IMG/VR virus record: IMGVR_UViG_3300003476_000001
Span: 1-23,797 of that record
Source: a virus
DNA: 23,797 nucleotides
Reading direction: 5' to 3' (one strand)
Below the pieces are notes generated by a model. It had not been told where the DNA came from, did not search any database, and saw nothing but the letters and a program-made list of their open reading frames with translations. The position numbers and the translations under genes were made by a program. The stretch's first letter is position 1, and each line of letters begins with the position of its first letter. Positions 14,341 to 20,146 of the stretch are shown piece after piece.

Positions 14341-14912
14341 TTATATTCAGATATAGGCTCATTCTTCCATTTGTGCTTTTTGTATTTTTTGCCATTTCTC
14401 ATAATAATATTATAATGACCCCACTCGGACACTATCTTATCACCACTATTAACAACCTTATCTTTGCTAGACCCTATATTTAGAGATGTTAATTGTTTCT
14501 TGTTTATTAGTACTTCTTGCGACAACTGGTTTGTAACTGGTTTTTGGTTATCCACATATTGATATTTGTCGTAATTTATAAGTTGAATTAGGGTTACTTT
14601 TCTATTTTTGTGGTTTCCACAATGATGTAACTGGGCTGTTCTAGTGGTTATCATTTTTCTTCGTACTAGCCTTAGTATAAAAGACCTCATTTCAGAATAA
14701 GTCATAGCAAATCTTTTAGCTGTAACTCTGAGTGGCATAATCATTTCACCTCTACGAACAAATATTTTATTATCTAAAAATCTTAATTCTTTATCTTGAT
14801 GACTTGCTGAACTTATAAAATATATCCAACAACTAGCTTGTAATAAATTTTTAAATATAGGATTTCTCCATATATCTCTGTAACAAATAAAATATCCTGA
14901 TTTTCTACTCAT
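14337..14912 (-). CDS. DnaD-like replication protein, winged helix
   Basis: A 191-residue basic protein starting MSRKSGYFICYRDIWRNPIF. The opening G-Y-F-x-x-Y-R-D-I-W-x-N-P-x-F, then SCWIYFISSASHQDK, matches the N-terminal winged-helix region of phage replication initiators (DnaD-like). A second part with FVRRGEMIMPLRVTAKRFAM and MRSFILRLVRRKMITTR is a typical helix-turn-helix with wing. VTLIQLINYDKYQ follows, as in this family. The C-terminus is lysine-rich and disordered. No helicase-loader AAA+ domain or primase is attached. It presumably helps recruit host replication proteins to a phage origin. Confidence 0.75.
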   Translation of the reverse strand: MSRKSGYFICYRDIWRNPIFKNLLQASCWIYFISSASHQDKELRFLDNKIFVRRGEMIMPLRVTAKRFAMTYSEMRSFILRLVRRKMITTRTAQLHHCGNHKNRKVTLIQLINYDKYQYVDNQKPVTNQLSQEVLINKKQLTSLNIGSSKDKVVNSGDKIVSEWGHYNIIMRNGKKYKKHKWKNEPISEYK

Positions 14913-14913
14913 G

Positions 14914-15228
14914 CTAAAATATACTCGTTATACAATCCCATTCTTCTATTCTTTGTTTTATTTTTTTTTGTAAATATTGCTCTGTTCCATATTTTTCAAT
15001 AAATGCTTTTTTACCTAAATGAACTGATATTTTACCTGTCCTATGGTGTGAAGCACATAATGGAATAATATCAAAATGCGAGGGTCTTAGACCCATTCCT
15101 GTGTGGTTTCTGATATGATGTATCTCGGCTGGTGAAACTCTACCATCTATCTCACAAGCTATACACCCATGATTAGCGACTTTGTTCATGTATTCTCTCT
15201 CTGCTTTATTTGGTCTTTTCTTTGCCAT
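14914..15228 (-). CDS. Ref-like HNH nuclease
   Basis: A 104-residue protein. The ATG at 15228 is preferred over an upstream TTG at 15237. Residues show C22-x2-C25, EIHHIR (H37, H38), GLRPSHFDIIPLC (C58), H61-H62, H70 and KYGTEQYL. The C-x-x-C, E-[IV]-H-H, H-F, P-L-C-x-x-H-H and G-T-E pattern matches the HNH/zinc domain of P1 Ref, a RecA-dependent nuclease that cuts DNA at displacement loops. P1 Ref carries a long basic N-terminal arm. Here only a short lysine-rich one is present, so RecA dependence is uncertain. Overlaps the upstream gene by 43 bases. Confidence 0.85.
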   Translation of the reverse strand: MAKKRPNKAEREYMNKVANHGCIACEIDGRVSPAEIHHIRNHTGMGLRPSHFDIIPLCASHHRTGKISVHLGKKAFIEKYGTEQYLQKKIKQRIEEWDCITSIF

Positions 15229-15503
15229 AATACACAATCCCTACCATATTTTGATTTAGTTCTTTGGCCTGAGTCTATTACTAAATCTATTTTTTTAAGT
15301 TCATTTATTCTAGCACATATACTTGATAAAGGTTGTCCAAGTGCATCTGCTATTTGTTCGTTTGAATATAACCTTTCTAATAAAAGATTATAAACTTCTT
15401 CTCGTAATGTTAGTTTATTATTTTTTTGTGTCCAAGATTTGACACTTGTATCTGACGATTTTTGATATGCTTTGTAATCGCTAAACAAATCTAATTGGCT
15501 CAT
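15186..15503 (-). CDS. Winged-helix regulator/replication-associated protein
   Basis: A 105-residue protein starting MSQLDLFSDYKAYQKSS. Residues about 35-85 form a winged helix: LREEVYNLLLERLYSNEQIA, DALGQPLSSICARINELKKI and a wing LVIDSGQRTKSKYGRDC. This looks like the small HTH proteins next to recombination nucleases in many phages. It is the first gene of the leftward operon, preceded by CGAGAGAGGTAGATAG and by a hairpin whose loop can pair with that site. It may act on its own promoter region or in replication. Confidence 0.75.
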   Translation of the reverse strand: MSQLDLFSDYKAYQKSSDTSVKSWTQKNNKLTLREEVYNLLLERLYSNEQIADALGQPLSSICARINELKKIDLVIDSGQRTKSKYGRDCVLWQRKDQIKQRENT

Positions 15504-15525
15504 CTATCTACCTCTCTCGTTTGAC

Positions 15526-15556
15526 AAGGGGTTCAAGAGAGAGCAAAGAACCCCTT
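15526..15556 (-). promoter_or_regulatory. Hairpin with anti-SD loop in leftward leader
   Basis: AAGGGGTTC and GAACCCCTT form a perfect 9-pair stem with a 13-base loop. In leftward RNA the loop reads UUUGCUCUCUCUU, and the ribosome binding site of the 15186-15503 gene downstream is GAGAGAGG. CUCUCUC in the loop is fully complementary to GAGAGAG, so a pseudoknot that hides the site is possible. No T-run follows in either direction, so it is not an intrinsic terminator. Confidence 0.65.
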
Positions 15557-15565
15557 ATCTGTTAT

Positions 15566-15590
15566 GCTTACTTAATTCGGAACAGTAAGC
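15566..15590. repeat. Inverted repeat, candidate operator 1
   Basis: GCTTACT (15566-15572) and AGTAAGC (15584-15590) are perfect 7-base arms around 11 bases. Arm spacing gives a centre-to-centre distance near two helical turns, as expected for a dimeric phage repressor. Half-site style A[TA]GCTT recurs in candidate operator 2. Confidence 0.55.
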
Positions 15591-15627
15591 TTTTAACCTA
15601 AAAGTAGATATGAAAATTATATACTTT

Positions 15628-15643
15628 ATGCTTTTTCAAGCAT
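15628..15643. repeat. Inverted repeat, candidate operator 2
   Basis: ATGCTT (15628-15633) and AAGCAT (15638-15643) flank four bases. In leftward RNA it would be a 6-pair stem closed by a GAAA tetraloop. As DNA it carries the same ATGCTT half site as operator 1 and lies near a leftward TATAAT hexamer (minus strand, within 15618-15623). Confidence 0.5.
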
Positions 15644-15650
15644 TAATTTT

Positions 15651-15660
15651 GTATAACATA
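15651..15660 (-). promoter_or_regulatory. Candidate leftward extended -10
   Basis: On the minus strand TATGTTATAC contains TGTTATAC, close to the extended -10 TGTTATAAT used in front of the 8605 gene. No good -35 is seen. The two inverted repeats lie downstream, where a bound repressor would block it. Weak single-site evidence. Confidence 0.35.
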
Positions 15661-15697
15661 ACTAAATTATTTTTCATACTACTGATTCGATTACTAC

Positions 15698-15725
15698 TTG
15701 ATTTGTTTTTAAATTGCAAAATAAT
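15698..15725 (+). promoter_or_regulatory. Candidate rightward early promoter
   Basis: TTGATT (15698-15703), 16 bases, then AATAAT (15720-15725) match the -35/-10 consensus at four and five positions. Transcription would start near 15732, giving a leader of about 70 bases before 15801 or about 110 before the strong ribosome binding site at 15841. AT-richness makes chance matches common here. Confidence 0.4.
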
Positions 15726-15800
15726 AGTTTGAGTTGAAATATTTTACAAAAAAGCTAGGTTTTAAGCCATAAAATAAGGGGTTGCAATACAACTTGAAAT

Positions 15801-16145
15801 ATGGTCATAATCAGGAATATGTTAAATAAAAAAAATAAACAAGGAGAGAGCATAATCAAAACAGATATAAATAATAAGATAATTAAAGTTGGTTCTTTAG
15901 TTATAATAGATAGTGGTATGGGTAGAGAGTACCCTGACTATTGTGGTGGAAGAAAAGGTGTTGTTGTAAAAATAGGAAACAAATATTGTAAGGTAGAATG
16001 TTCTGCTAGAAATGGTGCAATCAATGTTAAGTTTAAAAATCTTGAAATAATTAGTAGAGATAGATTTGATAGCTTTGATAGTAATTGGTTAAATTTCTTT
16101 TATATTAGAAATGCAAATATATTAACTAACAAGGAGAGAGCATGA
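15801..16145 (+). CDS. Small KOW/Tudor-like barrel protein, first rightward gene
   Basis: The frame is open from ATG 15801 (114 residues), with another ATG at 15819. The core KVGSLVIIDSGMGREYPDYC followed by GGRKGVVVKIGNKYCKVE is a small beta barrel of the KOW/Tudor style, with G-x-x-G-x-V-V-x-I-x-x-x-x-x-x-V. Neither ATG has a good ribosome binding site. A perfect AAGGAGAGAG lies inside the frame at 15841-15850, and the codon at the normal start distance is ATA (15852), in frame. Start may therefore be 15801, 15819 or the ATA itself (97 residues). It overlaps the next gene as ATGA. Function is unknown. Confidence 0.65.
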   Translation: MVIIRNMLNKKNKQGESIIKTDINNKIIKVGSLVIIDSGMGREYPDYCGGRKGVVVKIGNKYCKVECSARNGAINVKFKNLEIISRDRFDSFDSNWLNFFYIRNANILTNKERA

Positions 16146-16411
16146 AAAAAGGTAATTATAATTGGACACCAAGATATAAAGTTGGTTCAATGTATAAATC
16201 TAAATTAAATAACAAAAGATATTACATTACAGGGTCAGGTTCTAAAACTTGTGCTTTAAGTGTAAGGATTTTAGAAAAAGGTGTTCTTTTAGATTTAAGC
16301 CCAGATGCTTTTTATAAACAAAAAGAAAATAAAAATATATTTTATGGTCTTATGCAAAAAGATTTAGATAAATTAAATTTAGTAGAAATAGAGGAGAGAA
16401 CAAATGGTTAA
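16142..16411 (+). CDS. Small early protein, likely paralogue of preceding gene
   Basis: An 89-residue basic protein starting MKKGNYNWTPRYKVGSMYKS, with RYYITGSGSKTCALSVRILE in the middle. AAGGAGAGAGC before the ATG is identical to the site in front of the in-frame ATA of the previous gene. Both genes then carry KVGS 12-13 codons after that start, encoded by the same AAAGTTGGTTC (15885-15895 and 16178-16188). This suggests a tandem duplication that has diverged. It is probably a small beta barrel. No family is recognised. Confidence 0.68.
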   Translation: MKKGNYNWTPRYKVGSMYKSKLNNKRYYITGSGSKTCALSVRILEKGVLLDLSPDAFYKQKENKNIFYGLMQKDLDKLNLVEIEERTNG

Positions 16412-16676
16412 AGTAATATTAAAAACACCATCATTTGATTTGATGGAAGATGTTAAAAAAAGATTTGGTGTGGAGTTTCACCCAAATACTCCTATCATAA
16501 AGATAGGAGAAAAACTAAAGGAGATAGGTTATGTTAAAGACATTACCCAAGCTTCAACAGCGATACGACAAACAGATAATGATAGAAAAGAATCTGTTGG
16601 AAAAGTTGAGGAAGCTACAAGAAAAGAAAAAACAGTTGGCGTTCAGATTGCACCAAGTAAAGCATCACCCAACTAA
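16404..16676 (+). CDS. Small early protein of unknown function
   Basis: A 90-residue protein starting MVKVILKTPSFDLMEDVKKR. Residues up to about 60 look folded (FGVEFHPNTPIIKIGEKLKE, then VKDITQASTAIRQ, possibly a helix-turn-helix-like helical pair), followed by a charged, disordered end. GAGGAGAGAAC precedes the ATG, which overlaps the previous gene by eight bases. DNA binding is possible but not shown. Confidence 0.65.
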   Translation: MVKVILKTPSFDLMEDVKKRFGVEFHPNTPIIKIGEKLKEIGYVKDITQASTAIRQTDNDRKESVGKVEEATRKEKTVGVQIAPSKASPN

Positions 16677-16701
16677 TTATTTGTAGAGAGAGATATAAGA
16701 T

Positions 16702-16983
16702 ATGAAAAAAAAGATACTTTTGACAATAGTCGTTTGCACTCTTTTAAATGCCTGTTCTACATATTCTCCATTGGTTGATACAATGGGAAGATCAGGAACA
16801 TTTGATGAGTCAAGAGCAGAGCATTTTTCAAATGATAAAGTTATCTGTGAACAGATAGCAACAAACAACACTACATTTTTTGGGAATATAGGTTTTTGGA
16901 TTATGAGTCCTGAAGCTGAAACAGAACACGATCATATTTATAAAAAATGTTTATCTAATCGTGGACACAGTTTATTGAGGTGA
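16702..16983 (+). CDS. Phage-encoded lipoprotein
   Basis: A 93-residue protein with a clear lipoprotein signal: MKKK, a hydrophobic core ILLTIVVCTLL and lipobox L-N-A-C with the lipidated Cys at 18. The mature part of about 75 residues has three cysteines (two likely to pair: VICEQIA and YKKCLSN) and a glycine/aromatic stretch FGNIGFWIM. Position 2 after Cys is Ser, which favours the outer membrane if Lol rules hold. GTAGAGAGAGATATAAGAT precedes the ATG. Located early in the operon, it may modify the cell surface or block superinfection, as other early phage lipoproteins do. An o-spanin role is less likely given its distance from lysis genes. Confidence 0.8.
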   Translation: MKKKILLTIVVCTLLNACSTYSPLVDTMGRSGTFDESRAEHFSNDKVICEQIATNNTTFFGNIGFWIMSPEAETEHDHIYKKCLSNRGHSLLR

Positions 16984-16985
16984 TT

Positions 16986-17207
16986 ATGCCTAAACCATCA
17001 ACAAGAAATAAAATACTAGCTTATATGTGTGCTAAATGTTTTACCACAAAAGCAGATATATTAAGTTGGTTTCAATCAGATTCTAGTATGTGGGCTAATA
17101 GCTTACTATGCAGAATATGCTTCAAAGAAGCTTTTAACAATCAATCAAAAGAGGAGAAAATGAAATGGGGGTTTTATGCTGATAGGCAGAAAAAACGAAA
17201 CTCTTGA
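16986..17207 (+). CDS. Small zinc-ribbon-like protein
   Basis: A 73-residue protein. ATG 16986 is chosen over GTG 16980 because GAGGTGATT sits before it. C15-x2-C18 (MCAKCFT) and C42-x2-C45 (LCRICFKEAF) form a CxxC...CxxC pair 23 residues apart with a helix-like segment (KADILSWFQ) between, a likely zinc site. The basic C-terminus suggests nucleic acid binding. The 3' end overlaps the repressor gene by 32 bases. Confidence 0.72.
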   Translation: MPKPSTRNKILAYMCAKCFTTKADILSWFQSDSSMWANSLLCRICFKEAFNNQSKEEKMKWGFYADRQKKRNS

Positions 17208-17553
17208 ATCAATTAACAATTCGATTCAACAGAATGTAAGTCGCTGGGGAGTATCTAACGAAATGAATGAGAAGATTATGACAAATATCGTTGGATTACA
17301 AATTAAGAAAATAAGACTTATAAAACACAAAACGCAAACTAGAGTTGCAAATAAACTTTCAGTAAGTTTCCAGCAAGAACAGAAATACGAGAAAGGAACT
17401 AATGAATGTAGATTTGTAAATCTTAAAAAATTAAGTGAGTATTTTGGAGTAGATATGGAATATTGGACAAGACCACTTGATGAAAGTAATTGTAAATTTT
17501 TAACTAAGAGAGAGGTAAATGGATATGACAAATATAACGAACAAATTCGGTAA
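17176..17553 (+). CDS. XRE-family helix-turn-helix repressor
   Basis: A 125-residue protein. Residues about 39-97 are an XRE/Cro-type domain: VGLQIKKIRLIKHKTQTRVA, NKLSVSFQQEQKYEKGTN and LKKLSEYFGVDMEYW. The T-Q-x-x-V-A ... S-x-x-Q-E-Q-K-Y-E-K-G-x-N spacing is canonical, and the VD-x-x-Y-W end is typical. There is no C-terminal peptidase domain, so RecA-triggered self-cleavage is not expected. The start is uncertain: 17176 (after GGGGG), or in-frame ATGs at 17263 and 17278. It sits inside the rightward operon and is a candidate to bind the inverted repeats at 15566-15643. Overlaps the next gene by 35 bases. Confidence 0.82.
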   Translation: MLIGRKNETLESINNSIQQNVSRWGVSNEMNEKIMTNIVGLQIKKIRLIKHKTQTRVANKLSVSFQQEQKYEKGTNECRFVNLKKLSEYFGVDMEYWTRPLDESNCKFLTKREVNGYDKYNEQIR

Positions 17554-18316
17554 TAATATTGCTTACAATTCAAAAGCAAAAAGTTATAGGTATTATGTAG
17601 ATGGTGAACCAAAATCAAGTGTAACTACTGCTATTGGAAAATATACTAGACCTAATTTGGAGAATTGGTATAAAAAGAATAGAGATGAAACATTTAAAGA
17701 ACTAATGCTTGAAGAAAAAAAACCTTTAAATGAGATTAATAAATTTATAGCAAGAGTAAAACAAATTTGTGATGCTAAAGAGTCTTTTGGTAGAAATGTT
17801 GGTACTGAATTACATGAATGGATTGATTTATTTTTAAAAAATAAAAATCCTGTAATACCATCAGATCAACCCTTAAAAAGAATGGCAGAAAAATTTACAG
17901 AATTTTGGAAAAAACACAAATTTCAAGTAATTGAAAGTGAATTACCATTGTATAGTAAAAAATTTGATATGTGTGGTACAAATGATGTAATTGTAACAAA
18001 ACCATCTTGGAAAGGTCAATTAGCAGTTCTTGATTGGAAAACAAGTAAAGATTATAAATTTGAAAATTGTATTCAAGTTGAAATGTATAGAAGATTTATA
18101 GAAGAAACTACAGACTTTAAAATACAAAAACTAGCAATTGTTAATATTCCAAAAGAAGATGGCAAACCCTTATCTTTTTTTGAAATTGATAGAAAATTAA
18201 TAAAAAGCGGTAGATATTTTAAAGCTTTTGAAGCTATCAAATGTTTATTTGATACCGAAAGTCAATTTAAAGAAGATCTAAAAAAATGGAAAAAGGAGAA
18301 TAAAATCAATGTTTAA
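17519..18316 (+). CDS. RecB/Cas4-like PD-(D/E)XK nuclease
   Basis: A 265-residue protein. Active-site elements are in order: G-T-E-L-H at 95-99, E139/E141 in VIESELPLYS, GTND with D156, LDWKT with D172 and K174, and Q186-V-E-M-Y190. This is the RecB-family exonuclease signature. All catalytic residues are present. No iron-sulfur cysteines of Cas4 type are seen. Such proteins act with SSB and recombinases in phage recombination/replication. Here the SSB-like gene follows immediately (eight-base overlap) and no recombinase (Erf, Bet, Sak) is recognised. AGAGAGAGGT precedes the ATG at 17519 and a second ATG at 17525. Confidence 0.88.
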   Translation: MDMTNITNKFGNNIAYNSKAKSYRYYVDGEPKSSVTTAIGKYTRPNLENWYKKNRDETFKELMLEEKKPLNEINKFIARVKQICDAKESFGRNVGTELHEWIDLFLKNKNPVIPSDQPLKRMAEKFTEFWKKHKFQVIESELPLYSKKFDMCGTNDVIVTKPSWKGQLAVLDWKTSKDYKFENCIQVEMYRRFIEETTDFKIQKLAIVNIPKEDGKPLSFFEIDRKLIKSGRYFKAFEAIKCLFDTESQFKEDLKKWKKENKINV

Positions 18317-18770
18317 AAGAAACTTTAACAAAGATGATTTCGAAACTCATAAGTTAGAAATTACATTAGTTCATAATAAAGGTAAATGGGATTATAAAAG
18401 TTTGCCTAAAGTAAATATGTGGGATTCAACTGCAAAAAAGAAATACTCCCCTTATGAGTTTGATAAGTGGTTACAAACACCACATATTAGAGGTATGATA
18501 GAAAAGGGTGCAAATTTAAAAATCGCTACTTATGATTATGAAGATACACCTACTAAACCACAATATGATGATGGAAATAGAAGAAAAGTAGTTTTTTATT
18601 TTAGTGCTTTAAAAAATCAACCAGCTAAACCAATTGATGGAATGAAACCAATCGGTCAAGCTATGCCACAATACAAAGAAGTGCCAATGACCCAAGCACA
18701 ACCATCAGCACCAGATAACGCAATACCTGTCCAAAAAATAGAGGATATGGATGACGAAATACCATTTTAA
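18309..18770 (+). CDS. Single-stranded DNA-binding protein-like
   Basis: A 153-residue protein. The first 105 residues form a basic beta-rich core (THKLEITLVHNKGKWDYKS and KYSPYEFDKWLQTPHIRGM, then RRKVVFYFSAL) that does not look like standard Ssb. From about 107 there is a proline/glutamine-rich linker, and the end is MDDEIPF. D-D-E-I-P-F is the exact style of the bacterial SSB C-terminal tip that binds replication and repair enzymes. Together with the adjacent nuclease, an ssDNA-binding role is a good inference. OB fold is not proven by sequence. Confidence 0.8.
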   Translation: MFKRNFNKDDFETHKLEITLVHNKGKWDYKSLPKVNMWDSTAKKKYSPYEFDKWLQTPHIRGMIEKGANLKIATYDYEDTPTKPQYDDGNRRKVVFYFSALKNQPAKPIDGMKPIGQAMPQYKEVPMTQAQPSAPDNAIPVQKIEDMDDEIPF

Positions 18771-18772
18771 TT

Positions 18773-19045
18773 ATGACAGATAAATTACAAGAACAACTAG
18801 ACATGAAAGAAAAACAAATTAAGTTTTTACAAAAAAAATGTCGAGATGCTGGTAACTTAATAAATGAGTTAAAATTAAGACATGAAAGAGAAACACAATC
18901 TCTTAAAAATGTTATTGATATGAAAGAAGTTCAAAACTCTGAATTAAGAAAAGTTAATGACGACCATAAAAAACTTAATGGTGAACTTAGAAAGGAAATA
19001 AATAATCTTAAAAAAGAAGCTAAAGATATGTTGCAATATCCATGA
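18773..19045 (+). CDS. Coiled-coil early protein
   Basis: A 90-residue protein that is nearly all coiled coil, starting MTDKLQEQLDMKEKQIKFLQ and continuing with heptads such as LRKEINNLKKEAKDML. It begins two bases after the SSB-like stop and overlaps the next tiny lipoprotein gene as ATGA. It is cytoplasmic by sequence. No function is recognised. Confidence 0.7.
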   Translation: MTDKLQEQLDMKEKQIKFLQKKCRDAGNLINELKLRHERETQSLKNVIDMKEVQNSELRKVNDDHKKLNGELRKEINNLKKEAKDMLQYP

Positions 19046-19158
19046 AAAAAATATTAATAAGTATAATATTTATATTTATGTTAGCTTCATGTAGTAAGAT
19101 TGATTTTGACCCAACTACTGCAACAATAAGATATTTATTAACAGGAGATAAAAAATGA
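19042..19158 (+). CDS. Tiny lipoprotein (38 aa)
   Basis: Reads MKKILISIIFIFMLASC and then SKIDFDPTTATIRYLLTGDK K. Residues 1-16 form a signal peptide with lipobox L-A-S-C, lipidated Cys 17. The mature peptide is only about 22 residues. The ATG overlaps the upstream TGA (ATGA) and the TGA overlaps the next ATG the same way, so it is embedded in the coupled operon. Possibilities are o-spanin-like, entry-exclusion or toxin-like membrane peptide. Confidence 0.75.
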   Translation: MKKILISIIFIFMLASCSKIDFDPTTATIRYLLTGDKK

Positions 19159-19493
19159 ACACACTAAATAGTAGAGAAGCATATATAGTTATGGAAAAAG
19201 CCGCTGAAGATTGGTCTAAGTGGATTGAAAAAGTAATACTATTAGATAATGGTAAGAAAGCTATGTTTGCAAAATGTTTTCTTAAATACAAACTTGATAC
19301 AAAAACAATTATAGAAGCAGAACATAAAGCAAGATTAGACCCTGAGTATGATGCAGTAGTAAAAAGTTTAGCACACGCAGAAAAAGAACTTATAAGAAGT
19401 AAATTAAAATATAATAATTTAGATAGATATTCTTCTATGAAACAAACAGAAATGAAAACAGATGTTAAGTTAGCAAATAAACAAGAGGGTTAA
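19155..19493 (+). CDS. Conserved-looking helical early phage protein
   Basis: A 112-residue helical protein starting MNTLNSREAYIVMEKAAEDW. Features are a central helix with NGKKAMFAKCFLKYKL, then RLDPEYDAVVKSLAHAEKEL and KLKYNNLDRYSSMKQTEMK. This pattern of K-A-x-x-D-W, K-x-x-x-A, S-P/D-P-x-Y and A-E-x-x-x-x-x-x-x-K-x-x-Y is common for small proteins next to phage SSB/recombination genes. Role unknown. AGGAGATAAAAA precedes the ATG. Its last four bases overlap the end of a convergent gene. Confidence 0.7.
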   Translation: MNTLNSREAYIVMEKAAEDWSKWIEKVILLDNGKKAMFAKCFLKYKLDTKTIIEAEHKARLDPEYDAVVKSLAHAEKELIRSKLKYNNLDRYSSMKQTEMKTDVKLANKQEG

Positions 19494-19726
19494 TGTTTGA
19501 CTATTTCAAAGCCATCTAAATTTGTTTTTTCAGTTATTGGTTCTATTTCGTAATTATAATCCACAAGCTTAACATCATCAAATTGTGATAATTCTCTAAT
19601 GAATGATGATAGCTTAATTAGACTTGGGCTTTCATCAACAAACCTTAGACAAATAAAATGTCCATATTCTGAGTAATCAGACTCCATTTTAAATTCAACA
19701 TCTATAATAACTGCATCTCGTATCAT
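19490..19726 (-). CDS. Small hypothetical protein, end of leftward block
   Basis: A 78-residue acidic protein starting MIRDAVIIDVEFKMESDYSE, with two beta-rich segments and FVDESPSLIKLSSFIRELSQ between. No family is recognised. It converges with the 19155-19493 gene and overlaps its 3' end by four bases, with no terminator between. A 35-base AT-rich gap separates it from the holin-like gene upstream. Confidence 0.6.
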   Translation of the reverse strand: MIRDAVIIDVEFKMESDYSEYGHFICLRFVDESPSLIKLSSFIRELSQFDDVKLVDYNYEIEPITEKTNLDGFEIVKH

Positions 19727-19761
19727 AGATTCTTAATACAGATATTTGAGAGATATTTATA

Positions 19762-20145
19762 TTACTTTTTTCCGTTACGAAATATTTGAGTTCCTTTTAT
19801 GCCATATATTGAAGCAACAACAAGAATCCATAAATTTGTGAACCAACTAGGAAGTGTTGAAAAATAATCAAAGAAAAGTTTTACTTTATCCATAGCACTT
19901 GGGTCATCACTTATTACTGCCCAAGCTAATACAACAATCGGTGCAGATAAAATAATTAATACAAATTCATCTTTCCAATCTGATTGTCTAGATTCTAATA
20001 ATTTACCTTGATATGCTTCCTCACCTTTTGCCATCTTTTCTGCATGATGATATTGGGCATCAGCCATTCTCATTTTTGTTTCTTGTCTTTTTTTGTAAAT
20101 ATGAGAAGCCGCATTTAAACCTAATTTTATTGCACTAAACCACAT
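19762..20145 (-). CDS. Holin-like membrane protein
   Basis: A 127-residue protein with a basic/amphipathic N-terminus containing QETKMRMADAQYHHAEKMAK, then SDWKDEFVLIILSAPIVVLA (TM1, about 61-78), a short acidic loop, and LPSWFTNLWILVVASIYGIK (TM2, about 101-118). The W-K-D-E-[FY] entry into TM1 and YG-[IM]-K-G after TM2 are common to a holin-like family in marine phages and GTA-like elements. With the M15 endolysin on the same strand it forms a lysis set. Exact class not proven. Confidence 0.75.
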   Translation of the reverse strand: MWFSAIKLGLNAASHIYKKRQETKMRMADAQYHHAEKMAKGEEAYQGKLLESRQSDWKDEFVLIILSAPIVVLAWAVISDDPSAMDKVKLFFDYFSTLPSWFTNLWILVVASIYGIKGTQIFRNGKK

Positions 20146-20146
20146 A

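Larger units (their letters stand above)
15504..15800. promoter_or_regulatory. Divergent early control region
   Basis: This 297-base intergenic region lies between the leftward operon (start 15503) and the rightward operon (start at or after 15801). It holds one strong hairpin, two further inverted repeats sharing ATGCTT-type half sites, three copies of AAGGGGTT (15526-15533, inverted 15549-15556, 15776-15783) and candidate promoters for both directions. It is the natural place for operators of the XRE-family repressor encoded at 17176-17553. An origin cannot be excluded, but no iteron series is seen. Confidence 0.7.

Noticed and set aside
15521-15526. Perfect TTGACA as a rightward -35
   Set aside because: No -10-like hexamer occurs 15-19 bases downstream, where the hairpin loop and arm lie. 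It also overlaps the stem of the hairpin.
15504-15800. Phage replication origin in the divergent region
   Set aside because: It is AT-rich and has inverted repeats, but there is no iteron array or DnaA-box cluster that I can see.
15819-15821. ATG at 15819 as certain start of the first rightward gene
   Set aside because: AGGA lies only two bases before it, too close for normal initiation, so the start is left open.
17226-17618. Leftward 130-codon frame opposite the XRE repressor
   Set aside because: Antisense to a canonical helix-turn-helix gene. It is leucine/serine/phenylalanine-rich without structure and has no upstream binding site.
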